Numbered from the stretch's first letter, positions 16,139 to 25,188 are shown. The stretch is DNA of 64,000 nt from Flavobacteriaceae bacterium PS02293 (GCA_029960045.1 JASCOV010000001.1:620001-684000), one strand, 5' to 3'. Numbers and translations are program-made. The notes: a model not told the origin generated them from the sequence alone.

Positions 16139-17281
16139 TTAAATTCTCTTTATTCTATTTTTTTCGTAATCTTCAAAAATCATTTGTCCTAAACCGGAAA
16201 GTCCCGTTAAGAAAGCCTTTCCTTTATTCTGAGCGGTAAATGCTTCCACAAATCTTCGTAGATAAGGATCTTGTGCAATCATAAAAGTGGTGATTGGGAT
16301 TTTCAACTTTCTGGCTTGTGCAGCTTTGCTAAGACACTGTGAAACAATCATTTCGTCAAGACCAACACTGTTCATATAAAATTCGCCGTTTGGTAATTTG
16401 ATGCAGCTTGGTTTTCCGTCTGTAATCATAAAGATCTGCTTGTTGGTATTTCTTTTTCTGCGAAGAATATCCATTGCCAATTCCAGTCCGGCAACTGTAT
16501 TTGTATGATATGGACCGACTTGTAAATAGGGTAAATCCTTAATCTTAATAGGCCAAGCTTCGTTTCCAAAAACAATAATATCTATGGAATCTTTTGGATA
16601 TTTTCGGTTGATTAGTTCGACCAAAGCCATTGCGACTTTTTTCGCAGGCGTGATTCGGTCTTCGCCATACAAAATCATTGAGTGGCTGATGTCAATCATC
16701 AAAACCGTGCTCATCTGCGCTTTGTGTTTGGTTTCTTCAACGATCAGATCGTCTTCGGTCATTCTGAGGTCAGAAATTCCGTTGTTGATTTGGGCGTTTT
16801 TCAGACTTTCGGTCATATTTACAGTTGACAGATCATCGCCGTATTGGAAATTTCGGTTTTCGCCGTCACGCTCATCGCCTACTCCGGTTTTATTGGTTCG
16901 ATGATTTCCGATTCCTGTTTTTTTCAGTTTGCCGAAGATTTGGTCAAGTGCATATTCACGCAATGCAGCTTCCAGTTTGGCAGTCAGGATATTTTTTCCT
17001 TTTCCGGTTCCTTGATTTCCATCTTCCGAGTCATCTTCTTTTTTGATGTAGCCTCGTTTTATTAAGTCTTGTTCAAAATCTTCGACCGTATAATCTTCAT
17101 TAAAAATATCGTATTCTTTATCGAGCATATCAAGCCATTCAAAAGCTTCTTCGATATTACCGGAAGTATGAGTCAGAAGGTCTTTGAACACATCAAAAAT
17201 CCGGTCGAAATTTGAAATTTCTTCCGGAATATGTTTACTGAAAGTGAAACCTTTTTGATAATTCAGTTCTTTATTTGTCAT
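16139..17281 (-). CDS. vWA-domain protein, partner of the AAA+ ATPase
   Basis: A 380-aa protein with a helical, acidic N-terminal half and a C-terminal von Willebrand A domain. The metal site is intact: DISHS at 197-201, the Thr of HTNTVAGLEL and the Asp of MITDGKP. Pairs of this kind act as chelatase-like or chaperone-like complexes, the vWA subunit binding the target through a metal ion. It is the first gene of a two-gene operon. Unusually for this organism, it has a Shine-Dalgarno sequence. Confidence 0.88.
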   Translation of the reverse strand: MTNKELNYQKGFTFSKHIPEEISNFDRIFDVFKDLLTHTSGNIEEAFEWLDMLDKEYDIFNEDYTVEDFEQDLIKRGYIKKEDDSEDGNQGTGKGKNILTAKLEAALREYALDQIFGKLKKTGIGNHRTNKTGVGDERDGENRNFQYGDDLSTVNMTESLKNAQINNGISDLRMTEDDLIVEETKHKAQMSTVLMIDISHSMILYGEDRITPAKKVAMALVELINRKYPKDSIDIIVFGNEAWPIKIKDLPYLQVGPYHTNTVAGLELAMDILRRKRNTNKQIFMITDGKPSCIKLPNGEFYMNSVGLDEMIVSQCLSKAAQARKLKIPITTFMIAQDPYLRRFVEAFTAQNKGKAFLTGLSGLGQMIFEDYEKNRIKRI

Positions 17282-17290
17282 AAAATGATT

Positions 17291-17296
17291 CTCCTT
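17291..17296 (-). promoter_or_regulatory. Shine-Dalgarno sequence of the vWA gene
   Basis: AAGGAG on the minus strand ends nine bases before the ATG at 17281, ideal spacing. Bacteroidota genes usually lack such sites, so it is notable. A 9-base inverted repeat (AATGATTCT at 17284-17292, AGAATCATT at 17330-17338) touches the site and might hide it in a hairpin. Confidence 0.6.
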
Positions 17297-17420
17297 TTAG
17301 AACAGACAAGTTATGGAAATATTATTACAAGAATCATTGATCCAAAATAGAAAATAGTAATAATAACGATATGATATTAAAATACTAAATAATAGATTTT
17401 AATATTTCAAGTCATAAAAA

Positions 17421-18338
17421 TCAAGAATTAACCAAAGTAATATTGTAATTTATTTTGATTTGATTAATGATTTCGGCATCAACATTATCATCAAATTTTC
17501 TTGCAAAAAGATTATTCCCAGAATTCAGAAAATCCAGATCATCTAAAGTGAAAGTTTTCGGACGAAGTTTGATATCGCCATCCGGAATCCAGATAATCGC
17601 TCTTTTGTCATCATTCACTAGCTGTCCTGCAAATTTGGTATTCATTAAAACGGTTTGGAAAAATGATTCGTCCGCTATTAATGTGTTTTTATAATAATTT
17701 TCAAACTTTTTCACTTCTGTACTGTTGCAAATAAAAGAAGCGCAATCTCTCGTCAATATCATCCATTGTCCGCCAATGTAAGGTGTGATATCTTTCATGA
17801 ACTCTCTTTTGTAAGTCAGTGGTGAGATTTTATCATCCACTTCATCAAAATAATTTTCGATCCTGTTCATCGTTTCCGGACGGACATCTTTTTGATCAGC
17901 AATTTTGATATAATTTTTTCCATTATTTTCTGTCAGAAATTTCCGAATGATTTTTTGAGATTTCAATGGGTAATCCTGACCACTTAGATTGATGAAATAA
18001 TCCCATTTTGCGTCAATATTCAGTAAGAAATTCATCCCGTCCAGTTCTGCCTGAACCATACTGTAACCGCCCCAGATTACATTTTCACTTTTGAGGATGT
18101 AAACATTAGGATAGTCTTTCAGAAAAGATTCTACTTCTGCGCCCAGTTCTTGTTCTGCCTTTTTATCGATGTGAATCAGATAATGATTTTCCTTTTCATA
18201 GATAGCTTCAAAGAGTCTTTTGAATTGATTTGGCAATCGATGAACCAAAATGAGGTAAGCAATATTAATCGTTTTTTCTGGCGAAGTTGTACCAACTATG
18301 GTATCGCTCTTCTTGAAGAGTTTTAAATCAGTTTCCAT
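17421..18338 (-). CDS. GT14-family beta-N-acetylglucosaminyl/xylosyl-transferase-like protein
   Basis: A 305-aa glycosyltransferase of the core-2/I-branching family (GT14). Signs are INIAYLILVHRLPNQF near residue 25, HYLIHIDKKAE, WGGYSMVQAELDGMNFLL, and FINLSGQDYPLKS, the family's strongest motif; GGQWMILTRDC and ADESFFQTVLMN follow. No signal peptide or membrane segment is visible, so it acts in the cytoplasm or at the inner membrane face. The sugar acceptor is unknown. It is upstream of the vWA gene but separated by about 140 bases. Confidence 0.87.
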   Translation of the reverse strand: METDLKLFKKSDTIVGTTSPEKTINIAYLILVHRLPNQFKRLFEAIYEKENHYLIHIDKKAEQELGAEVESFLKDYPNVYILKSENVIWGGYSMVQAELDGMNFLLNIDAKWDYFINLSGQDYPLKSQKIIRKFLTENNGKNYIKIADQKDVRPETMNRIENYFDEVDDKISPLTYKREFMKDITPYIGGQWMILTRDCASFICNSTEVKKFENYYKNTLIADESFFQTVLMNTKFAGQLVNDDKRAIIWIPDGDIKLRPKTFTLDDLDFLNSGNNLFARKFDDNVDAEIINQIKINYNITLVNS

Positions 18339-18484
18339 AAATATATTATTTTAGTTCACGAGTAACGATACACTTCCATAATATAAAGCGAAACCTGAAT
18401 TTTCTACAAGGTACGCTAAAATTAACTGATAATTAGTTATTTATATTGAATTGATGATTGTTAGAATCTTTAAAATTAATTAAA

Positions 18485-18518
18485 TAAAAAAAGAGCCAGA
18501 AAATATTTTCCAGCTCTT
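18485..18518 (-). terminator. Terminator after the T9SS subtilase
   Basis: Stem AAGAGC/GCTCTT with an inner GAAAAT/ATTTTC pairing at 18491-18518, followed on the minus strand by six T residues, eight bases past the stop at 18526. Confidence 0.8.
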
Positions 18519-18525
18519 ACTTCAT

Positions 18526-20205
18526 TTATTCCTTGATGAATTTTTCTATCAATTCCTGATCTCCTGTTTTTACTTTCATAAGATAATTACCTTTCGCAAG
18601 TTGAGATACATTAATGTTGTTTTTAGTTTCTGTCTTTATTAATCTTCCTAAAACATCGTAAATCTCGATTGATTTTACAGGCTTTTCACTTGAAATATTA
18701 ATGACATCTTTTGCAGGATTTGGATAGATTTTCACTTGGATTTTCTTAATATCAGTTACACCAAGATATGACTGGTAAGTTTTGTAAAGATTTAGAATGC
18801 CATAGCCTCTTTGTAATGTGTAATTGGGATATAAAGATGCATTCTGTCTTAACTTTGCTTTGATTTCTTCTCTGGATATACTATTGCTTGGCAAGGATTG
18901 TAAAAGACATGCAATGCCACCAGCTGCTAAAGGGTTTGAGAGAGAGGTTCCCGATGCAGATGTTGTGTCATTTCCGTAAACTGTAGCTGTTAAAGTTCCT
19001 CTTGCACTTACATCGGGTTTTATGACACCCGCAGAATTTGGTCCGTAAGAAGAAAAGCCGGAAGCTGTACCCTGAGCAGTCACAGCACCTATTGTAAAAA
19101 CTTTAGCATTATCTGCAGGTGTAGATATATAATGCCACTGAAGCATTGCACTGTTGCCTGCAGAAACAGTTAAGAATATCCCTTTTTCAGCCGCTATCTG
19201 AGCTCCTCTTGCAATAAAAGAAGTTGTTCCATTCATATTGGCATAAGTATAATCATATCTACTGTCGTCAAATTCTGTATATCCCAAAGAAGTAGAAATA
19301 ATGTCAACACCTTTTCTGTCAGCTTCTTCCGCTGCTTCAATCCAATATAGTTCCTCTTCAGGAATTTCGTTTGCGCCGTCTTCCGATGCGTAAAGATAAA
19401 AATCCGCATCTGGTGCAGATCCTACAAACTGCCCGTCCAGATAACCGCCAATTGTCCCGAGGCATATTGATCCGTGAGTATTGAGAGCTGTATTATAAAT
19501 ATCTGAACTTTTACTAATGAAGTTATAACCCCCTTTGATTTGTCCATTATCACGAAGTCTTTTGTAAGCCGTTCCTGTATTTACCGTTGGAAAACCAGTA
19601 TCAATTACTGCAATCGTTATTCCTGTTCCGGAAAAACCAGCTACGTGAAGTTCACGGAGGTTAATTTGATTTATTTGGTCTAATGCACTACCGTAATCAA
19701 AAGTTGTCAAACCATCTTTATTAGCATTTCCGTGATTAAATTCTTTGAACTTTTCAATTTTCTGTTTTCTGATTCCGCCGTCTGGATTTTTCACAAACGT
19801 TTCTACGTGATCTACATAAGTTTGTTGAGATAAAGTTAAGATTTGAGCAGCAGTCGCATTTACCGCAACGCCATTCAGCCATTTGGAATAATCTGTAACC
19901 GTAAAACCAAGATTTCTTATATTTTGAATATAAGCTTGTTCTATAGGTGCATCCTGATCAATAAGCGCAATTCCAAGATTGGTTCTTCTGTCAAGAGATT
20001 TCTGGCTAAGTTCCGACAATGGGTTGGAATAAAATGCCGCTTTGTTTGGTTTATCTTTAAAGAAAACAAAAACTAATTCGGTTTGAGCCGTTGCTATCAA
20101 AGAAAAGCTAACCGATAAAATTGTAAAGATTTTTCTCACGTTTCGGGGATTTTGATTTTTTAAACTGATAAATAAATGTAAATTTACAAAATAATGTTTT
20201 TGCAT
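18526..20205 (-). CDS. Subtilisin-like serine protease with T9SS type A sorting domain
   Basis: An exported S8-family protease. Numbering from the ATG at 20205: a signal peptide ends near ATAQ (residue 41), the catalytic triad is Asp202 (VIDTGFP), His244 (NTHGS) and Ser421 (GTSLSNP), with oxyanion Asn351 (SAGNS). Residues about 485-559 are a type A sorting domain (KIYPNPAKDVINI ... KGNYLMKVKTG) that directs secretion through the type IX system. A GTG at 20139 gives a cleaner signal peptide (VRKIFTILSVSFSLIATAQ) and may be the true start. It has its own terminator. Confidence 0.93.
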   Translation of the reverse strand: MQKHYFVNLHLFISLKNQNPRNVRKIFTILSVSFSLIATAQTELVFVFFKDKPNKAAFYSNPLSELSQKSLDRRTNLGIALIDQDAPIEQAYIQNIRNLGFTVTDYSKWLNGVAVNATAAQILTLSQQTYVDHVETFVKNPDGGIRKQKIEKFKEFNHGNANKDGLTTFDYGSALDQINQINLRELHVAGFSGTGITIAVIDTGFPTVNTGTAYKRLRDNGQIKGGYNFISKSSDIYNTALNTHGSICLGTIGGYLDGQFVGSAPDADFYLYASEDGANEIPEEELYWIEAAEEADRKGVDIISTSLGYTEFDDSRYDYTYANMNGTTSFIARGAQIAAEKGIFLTVSAGNSAMLQWHYISTPADNAKVFTIGAVTAQGTASGFSSYGPNSAGVIKPDVSARGTLTATVYGNDTTSASGTSLSNPLAAGGIACLLQSLPSNSISREEIKAKLRQNASLYPNYTLQRGYGILNLYKTYQSYLGVTDIKKIQVKIYPNPAKDVINISSEKPVKSIEIYDVLGRLIKTETKNNINVSQLAKGNYLMKVKTGDQELIEKFIKE

Positions 20206-20281
20206 TTGAAATCGCTTTCAAAAAATATTTAGACTAATAATCACAACGATTTCAAAAGCTTTTAATAATAAATAATTGATT

Positions 20282-21406
20282 ATGAAGAAAATCCAGATGG
20301 TTGATCTACAAAGCCAGTATTATAAAATAAAAAGTGAAGTTGACAATGCAGTTCTGAATGTAATGGATTCTGCGGCTTTTATAAACGGTCCGGAAGTCAA
20401 ATCTTTTCAGGCAGATCTGGAAAGTTATTTGGATGTAAAACACGTGATTCCTTGTGCCAACGGAACAGATGCGCTTCAAATTGCTTTGATGGCGTTGGAT
20501 CTTCAGGAAGGTGATGAAGTCATTACGGCAGATTTTACCTTTGCTGCAACAGTTGAAGTTATTCATTTATTAAAATTAAAATCAGTTTTGGTAGATGTTG
20601 ATTATGATACTTTTACAATTGATACTGAAGCAATCAGAAAAGCTATCACCCCAAAAACGAAAGCAATCATCCCTGTTCATATTTTTGGGCAATGCGGAAA
20701 TATGGAAGAAATTCTGAAAATCGCAAAAGACCATAATTTATATGTGATCGAAGATAATGCGCAGGCAATTGGCGCAGATTTCATTTTCTCAGACGGAACC
20801 GAAAAAAAATCCGGAACTATGGGAACTATTGGAACAACCTCATTTTTTCCATCCAAAAATTTAGGATGTTACGGAGACGGTGGAGCAATTTTTACTAACG
20901 ATGATAAATTGGCTCACAGGCTGAGAGGAATTGTAAATCACGGAATGTACGAACGTTATTATCATGACGAAGTTGGTGTTAATTCAAGATTAGATAGCAT
21001 TCAGGCAGCAGTTTTGAGAAAGAAATTACCAAACCTTGATTCTTACAACGAAGCAAGAAGAAAAGCAGCTGATTATTACGACGAAGCTTTTGAAGAAAAC
21101 GAAAATATTCTGACTCCGAAAAGAGCAGAAAATTCCACGCACGTTTTTCATCAATATACTTTGAGAATTACCAACGGAAAACGCAACGAACTTCAGCAAT
21201 ATCTTACTGAGAAAGAAATTCCAGCAATGATTTATTATCCGGTAGCGCTTAGAAAACAGAAAGCTTATTTCCAGGAAAGTAATCCTGCAGATTTCGTAAA
21301 TACTGATAAATTATTGGATCAAGTTATTTCTCTTCCTATGCATACAGAATTGGATGAAGAACAATTAAAGTATATTACAGATTCTGTTTTGGAGTTTTTT
21401 AAATAA
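20282..21406 (+). CDS. DegT/DnrJ/EryC1/StrS-family PLP sugar aminotransferase
   Basis: Transfers an amino group to a keto-sugar nucleotide, building amino sugars for surface polysaccharide. From the ATG at 20282 it has 374 residues. Asp158 and Gln161 (VIEDNAQAIGAD) hold the cofactor, and Lys192 in FFPSKNLGCYGDGG is the Schiff-base lysine. GTDALQIAL near residue 61 contacts the phosphate. The sequence resembles the WbpE type that makes 3-acetamido sugars; the exact sugar is unknown. A small membrane gene and galE follow on the same strand. Confidence 0.92.
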   Translation: MKKIQMVDLQSQYYKIKSEVDNAVLNVMDSAAFINGPEVKSFQADLESYLDVKHVIPCANGTDALQIALMALDLQEGDEVITADFTFAATVEVIHLLKLKSVLVDVDYDTFTIDTEAIRKAITPKTKAIIPVHIFGQCGNMEEILKIAKDHNLYVIEDNAQAIGADFIFSDGTEKKSGTMGTIGTTSFFPSKNLGCYGDGGAIFTNDDKLAHRLRGIVNHGMYERYYHDEVGVNSRLDSIQAAVLRKKLPNLDSYNEARRKAADYYDEAFEENENILTPKRAENSTHVFHQYTLRITNGKRNELQQYLTEKEIPAMIYYPVALRKQKAYFQESNPADFVNTDKLLDQVISLPMHTELDEEQLKYITDSVLEFFK

Positions 21407-21411
21407 CTAAA

Positions 21412-21852
21412 ATGCACGAGGAAAGACTATTTAAATATAAGTTTATATATTTTTATTCGATAGTATTTTTACTTTTTTTTAGTTTCTTTTATTTCTTTAA
21501 AATTGGGGATATAATTTTTAAAGGTTATAGAATTATTGCAAAATATGAAGACTTTAAGATCCCAATTTATATTTTATTTTTTGTAACATTTATTAGTTTA
21601 ATATTTTCCTTAATAAATATTTTCAAAGAATCAAAAAAAGCGGTTTTTTATTTCAATATCTCAATCTTTTTTATGATCTGTATATCGACAATTAATCTAT
21701 ATGTAAATAATCTTTTTGAGAAAACTCCTCCATTTAATTTAATAATATTTTTTGGTTTTTTCTTTTTTTCTGCATTTCTCATAAATTATTTCAAACATAA
21801 ACCATTTCAAAATGAAATCAATGAAATTGGAAAATCTGAAAATCATTTATAA
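21412..21852 (+). CDS. Small four-segment membrane protein, unknown function
   Basis: A 146-aa protein with four hydrophobic segments (about residues 10-30, 47-67, 77-95 and 104-122) and a basic start. I recognise no family. It is markedly richer in A and T than the genes on both sides, with long T-runs and many Phe and Ile codons, which could mean recent acquisition or only a membrane-protein bias. It begins five bases after the aminotransferase stop and lies 29 bases before galE, so it is probably cotranscribed with them. Confidence 0.72.
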   Translation: MHEERLFKYKFIYFYSIVFLLFFSFFYFFKIGDIIFKGYRIIAKYEDFKIPIYILFFVTFISLIFSLINIFKESKKAVFYFNISIFFMICISTINLYVNNLFEKTPPFNLIIFFGFFFFSAFLINYFKHKPFQNEINEIGKSENHL

Positions 21853-21881
21853 CTTATCATTAATCATTCATAACTAATTAA

Positions 21882-22901
21882 ATGTCCATACTCGTAACAG
21901 GCGGTCTCGGCTACATCGGTTCTCACACAGTTGTAGAACTTATCAATAATAATTTTGAAGTCATCATTGTTGATGATCTTTCAAACTCAGAAAAATTTAT
22001 TCTAAACAATATTGAAGAAATTACGGGCAAACGTCCAATTTTCTATCCATTCGATCTCAGAAGAAAAGAATTGCTGACTCAGGTTTTTGACGCTCACAAT
22101 ATCGAAGGTTGTATCAATTTTGCAGCCTCAAAAGCAGTGGGGGAAAGCATGATTGAGCCTTTGAAATATTATGAGAATAATTTGTTTTCATTAATTAATG
22201 TTCTTCAAGAATTCAAGGAAAGGAATATTTCCAACTTTATTTTCAGCTCTTCTTGTACAGTTTACGGACAAGCAGACGAAATGCCAATTAATGAAGATAC
22301 GCCTCTTAAAGAGCCTGAATCTACCTATGGTAAAACCAAAAGTTTTGGGGAAGATATTTTGAAAGATTTTTCCAAAGCTTATAGCAAAAAAGTTTCTTTA
22401 CTTAGATATTTCAACCCGATTGGTGCACATCCGAGTACATTGTTGGGAGAATTACCCATTGGTATTCCTAATAATCTAGTTCCTTATGTAATGCAGACTG
22501 CTGCAGGAATAAGAGAGAAATTAAATGTTTGGGGAGATGATTATCAAACAGTTGACGGAACGGCTGTGCGGGATTATATTTATGTTGTGGATTTGGCAAA
22601 AGCGCACGTTGCAGCATTGAAAAAATTAATCAATTCTGAGGAAGATACACTTGTTGACATTTATAATCTTGGAACAGGAAAAGGATCCTCAGTTTTAGAA
22701 GTGGTAAAAGCTTTTGAATTGGCAAATGATGTCGCAGTTCCATATCAAATCTGTCCAAGAAGAGAAGGCGATATTACAGTCGCATATGCAAATCCAGCTA
22801 AGGCAGAAAAAGAACTCGGCTGGAAATCCGAAACTTCCCTTGAAGAATCACTCAGAACCACTTGGGAATGGCAAAAATATCTCAAAGAAAGAACAAATTA
22901 A
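21882..22901 (+). CDS. galE: UDP-glucose 4-epimerase
   Basis: Interconverts UDP-glucose and UDP-galactose with bound NAD+. The 339 residues show GGLGYIGSH at 7-15, SSSCTVYG near 122-129 and the catalytic pair Tyr149-x3-Lys153 (TYGKTK). RYFNPIGAH and GTAVRDYIYVVDLAKAH are typical of GalE. It probably feeds surface polysaccharide synthesis along with the aminotransferase upstream. A strong palindromic terminator follows. Confidence 0.95.
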   Translation: MSILVTGGLGYIGSHTVVELINNNFEVIIVDDLSNSEKFILNNIEEITGKRPIFYPFDLRRKELLTQVFDAHNIEGCINFAASKAVGESMIEPLKYYENNLFSLINVLQEFKERNISNFIFSSSCTVYGQADEMPINEDTPLKEPESTYGKTKSFGEDILKDFSKAYSKKVSLLRYFNPIGAHPSTLLGELPIGIPNNLVPYVMQTAAGIREKLNVWGDDYQTVDGTAVRDYIYVVDLAKAHVAALKKLINSEEDTLVDIYNLGTGKGSSVLEVVKAFELANDVAVPYQICPRREGDITVAYANPAKAEKELGWKSETSLEESLRTTWEWQKYLKERTN

Positions 22902-22909
22902 TACAATCA

Positions 22910-22933
22910 AAACCAATCAGATCTGATTGGTTT
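22910..22933. terminator. Bidirectional terminator between galE and the convergent NAD-binding gene
   Basis: Stem AAACCAATCAG/CTGATTGGTTT of 11 perfect pairs with a two-base centre. It begins nine bases after the galE stop and ends three bases before the convergent gene's stop at 22936. Confidence 0.85.
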
Positions 22934-22935
22934 CT

Positions 22936-23589
22936 TTATTTAAATTTTTCAGCAAAGCTGAAAATACTATGCAGGCTAACTTCCGAAAAACTTTTTGATT
23001 TTATCTTAGAAGCATTAATCATTGCTTTAGCCAAAACTGATGTTGGTAAAGGTTTTTGACTTTTAAAAAGCCCCAATTTATTGATGAACTTTAAAGCTTT
23101 GAGTCCGAAAACCTCGGCACTTCTGTCAGAGTTTTTGCGTTCCAGCATTCCAGGTTTGAAGAAGGTTGTTTTCTCGAATTTCAGATTTTTGATTGCTTCT
23201 TCCAGTTCGCCCTTCATTCGGGAATAGAATATTTTGGAATCAGGACTTGCACCATAAGCAGAAACTAAAATAAAATCTTCCACCAGATTTTCCTTAGCTG
23301 CTTTCGCAAAATTATATTGATAGTCGTAATCGATTTTCCACTGGTTATCTTTGCTTCCGGCAGTTTTCAGTGTAGTTCCTAGACAAGCAAAGGCAACATC
23401 ACCTTTCACAAGATGTTTCCATTCTTCCGGTCTGTCAAAATCTACGATGTGTGCAGTGATCTTGTCATTATGAAAATCAGAACGTCTTCTTACGAAAATA
23501 TCGATTTGACCAAATTCCGGATCTTGCGAAAGCTGATCCACAAGATCTTTCCCTGTTGCGCCGGTTGCACCAATTACCAAAGCCTTCAT
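22936..23589 (-). CDS. NAD(P)-binding Rossmann protein, HTATIP2-like
   Basis: A 217-aa short-chain atypical dehydrogenase-like protein. It starts MKALVIGATGATGKDLV, with the nucleotide-binding loop at 7-13, and has VAFACLGTTLKTAGS and FILVSAYGASPDSKIFYSRMKGELE, the latter carrying a Tyr-x3-Lys-like YSRMK. This pattern is shared with oxidoreductases of the HTATIP2/YML131-like group. Substrate unknown. Confidence 0.82.
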   Translation of the reverse strand: MKALVIGATGATGKDLVDQLSQDPEFGQIDIFVRRRSDFHNDKITAHIVDFDRPEEWKHLVKGDVAFACLGTTLKTAGSKDNQWKIDYDYQYNFAKAAKENLVEDFILVSAYGASPDSKIFYSRMKGELEEAIKNLKFEKTTFFKPGMLERKNSDRSAEVFGLKALKFINKLGLFKSQKPLPTSVLAKAMINASKIKSKSFSEVSLHSIFSFAEKFK

Positions 23590-23631
23590 ATTTGTAAGAT
23601 TTGATAATAAAGTTAAGCAATATTTTCGGGA

Positions 23632-24141
23632 TTAATTCAGCTGATTACGATATTCAGCCCAAATGATTTTGAACCATTCCGTAAAATTATCCGGATTTTC
23701 AGCAATTTCCTTTTGCAGATCAGAGATAGAAACGTATCGGATTTCTGAAACTTCATTAGGATTCAAATCAAAATCACCATCAAAATTCCCCGTGAAAACG
23801 TAATCCAATTCGTGTTCCCAAAGTCCGTCTCCAACGTCAGCTTTATATATAAAATGGAATTTCTCCGTCAACTCACAATCGATTCCTAATTCCTCTTTTA
23901 TACGTCTTTTTGCGGCATTCAGGTAGGATTCCTCGATTCTTGGATGAGAACAGCAAGCGTTGGTCCATTGGTTTGGCGAATGGTATTTTTCGTTGGCACG
24001 TTTCTGCAAAAGCATTTCGCCTTGGTCATTGAATAGAAATACAGAAAATGCACGATGCAAAAGCCCATTTTCGTGCGCCTGCATTTTTTCCATTTGCCCC
24101 AAAACTTCATCATTTGGATTTACCAATACCACTTTTTCCAT
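23632..24141 (-). CDS. idi: Isopentenyl-diphosphate delta-isomerase, type 1
   Basis: Interconverts isopentenyl and dimethylallyl diphosphate for isoprenoid synthesis. The 169 residues have the Nudix-like fold of type 1 enzymes: catalytic Cys in TNACCSHPR near residue 67, AAKRRIKEELGI, and the WEHELDYVFTG block with the catalytic Glu. Its -7 element sits only four bases before the ATG, predicting a leaderless mRNA. Confidence 0.94.
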   Translation of the reverse strand: MEKVVLVNPNDEVLGQMEKMQAHENGLLHRAFSVFLFNDQGEMLLQKRANEKYHSPNQWTNACCSHPRIEESYLNAAKRRIKEELGIDCELTEKFHFIYKADVGDGLWEHELDYVFTGNFDGDFDLNPNEVSEIRYVSISDLQKEIAENPDNFTEWFKIIWAEYRNQLN

Positions 24142-24145
24142 ACCA

Positions 24146-24153
24146 CAAAAATA
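24146..24153 (-). promoter_or_regulatory. -7 element of idi, predicts leaderless transcript
   Basis: TATTTTTG on the minus strand ends four bases before the idi ATG at 24141. Transcription in Bacteroidota starts a few bases after this element, so the mRNA would begin at or next to the start codon. Confidence 0.6.
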
Positions 24154-24177
24154 AGAATTTTAGAATTAATTATTAGA

Positions 24178-24284
24178 AGCTATTTCCCGCTTTCCACTAT
24201 ATCTTTTTTGTTTTAGAACTTTTGTCTTCCAAAATTAAGTGAGAACAAAAAACAAAAAAGGATGCCGTTGCAATCGGGGCTATG
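24178..24284. repeat. Dispersed intergenic element with T-rich/A-rich inverted arms
   Basis: A roughly 107-base block beginning AGCTATTTCCCGC and ending CAATCGGGGCTA, with inner arms ATCTTTTTTGTTTT (24201-24214) and AAAACAAAAAAGGAT (24249-24263) that pair with one bulge. I recall closely similar blocks scattered between genes in Chryseobacterium and Flavobacterium; copy number needs a genome search. Confidence 0.55.
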
Positions 24285-24327
24285 GGATTTGTAAATCAAT
24301 TGAAATTTTGTCTGAAACATCATATTT

Positions 24328-24377
24328 GTCATTCCGTAGGAATCTCTACAGCATTATTTAGATTCCTACGGAATGAC
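24328..24377. repeat. Perfect 18-bp inverted repeat, GTCATTCCGTAGG family
   Basis: Arms 24328-24345 and 24360-24377 are exact complements with a 14-base loop. The element lies in the idi-ksgA intergenic region next to the block at 24178-24284, and could also act as a terminator for ksgA, which ends at 24411. Confidence 0.75.
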
Positions 24378-24410
24378 AGTATTGCGGTTGAATTCTACGT
24401 TTTGCTATAA

Positions 24411-25184
24411 CTAAAGACTCTGCTCCCACTCATTAGCAAAAGCAATGAAATCCGCAACAGATAATTCTTCTGCTCTAATGTCAAGAAAACGATGTGACTG
24501 CATATTTTCAGGAATGCCAAGAACTTTTAAAGAGTTACTCATTTTTTTACGTCTCTGTCCAAATCCAGCTTTTACAATTTGTTTGAACAAAACTTCATTT
24601 CCAGCCAGTCCAGGTTTCAGATTTCTGGTCATTCGGATAACGCCGGATTTCACTTTCGGTGGTGGATTGAACACATTTTCGTGAACCGTGAAAAGATATT
24701 CCACATCGTAATAAGCCTGAACCAAAACCGACAAAATCCCGTAATCTTTCGTACGTGGAATTCCAGCAGTTCTCTCAGCAACTTCTTTTTGGAACATTCC
24801 GCTCATTTCCGGAACGTATTGGAAATTATCAATGATTTTAAACAGAATCTGAGATGAAATATTATAAGGGAAATTACCAATCACAGCTAATTCTTCGCCG
24901 CCAAAAATCGTTGGAATATCAGTCTTCAGAAAATCACCAGTGAAATGCTGTTCTTCTAATTTTGGATAATGTTTTTTAAGATAATCGATGGATTCGTTAT
25001 CAATCTCTGCGACATAAGTTTCAACTTCTTTTTCCAGAAGAAATTTTGTAAGAACGCCCATTCCGGGACCAACTTCCAAAACTTTTTTGTATCCTTCCAA
25101 AGAAAGCGAATCTACAATGTCACGTGCGATATTCTGGTCTGTAAGAAAATGCTGACCTAGGTGTTTTTTTGCTCTAACGTCCAT
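24411..25184 (-). CDS. rsmA: 16S rRNA adenine dimethyltransferase RsmA/KsgA
   Basis: Dimethylates two adjacent adenines in the 3'-terminal hairpin of 16S rRNA with S-adenosylmethionine, a late step of 30S assembly. The 257 residues show LGQHFLTD at the start, EVGPGMGVLT for cofactor binding and the catalytic NFPYNISS motif. FGQRRKKMSNSLK near the C-terminus is also typical. Its promoter predicts a leaderless mRNA. Confidence 0.95.
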   Translation of the reverse strand: MDVRAKKHLGQHFLTDQNIARDIVDSLSLEGYKKVLEVGPGMGVLTKFLLEKEVETYVAEIDNESIDYLKKHYPKLEEQHFTGDFLKTDIPTIFGGEELAVIGNFPYNISSQILFKIIDNFQYVPEMSGMFQKEVAERTAGIPRTKDYGILSVLVQAYYDVEYLFTVHENVFNPPPKVKSGVIRMTRNLKPGLAGNEVLFKQIVKAGFGQRRKKMSNSLKVLGIPENMQSHRFLDIRAEELSVADFIAFANEWEQSL

Positions 25185-25188
25185 TTTG

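Noticed and set aside
16844..17065. Overlapping plus-strand frames inside the vWA gene
   Set aside because: They are antisense to the well-supported vWA coding sequence, without any motif.
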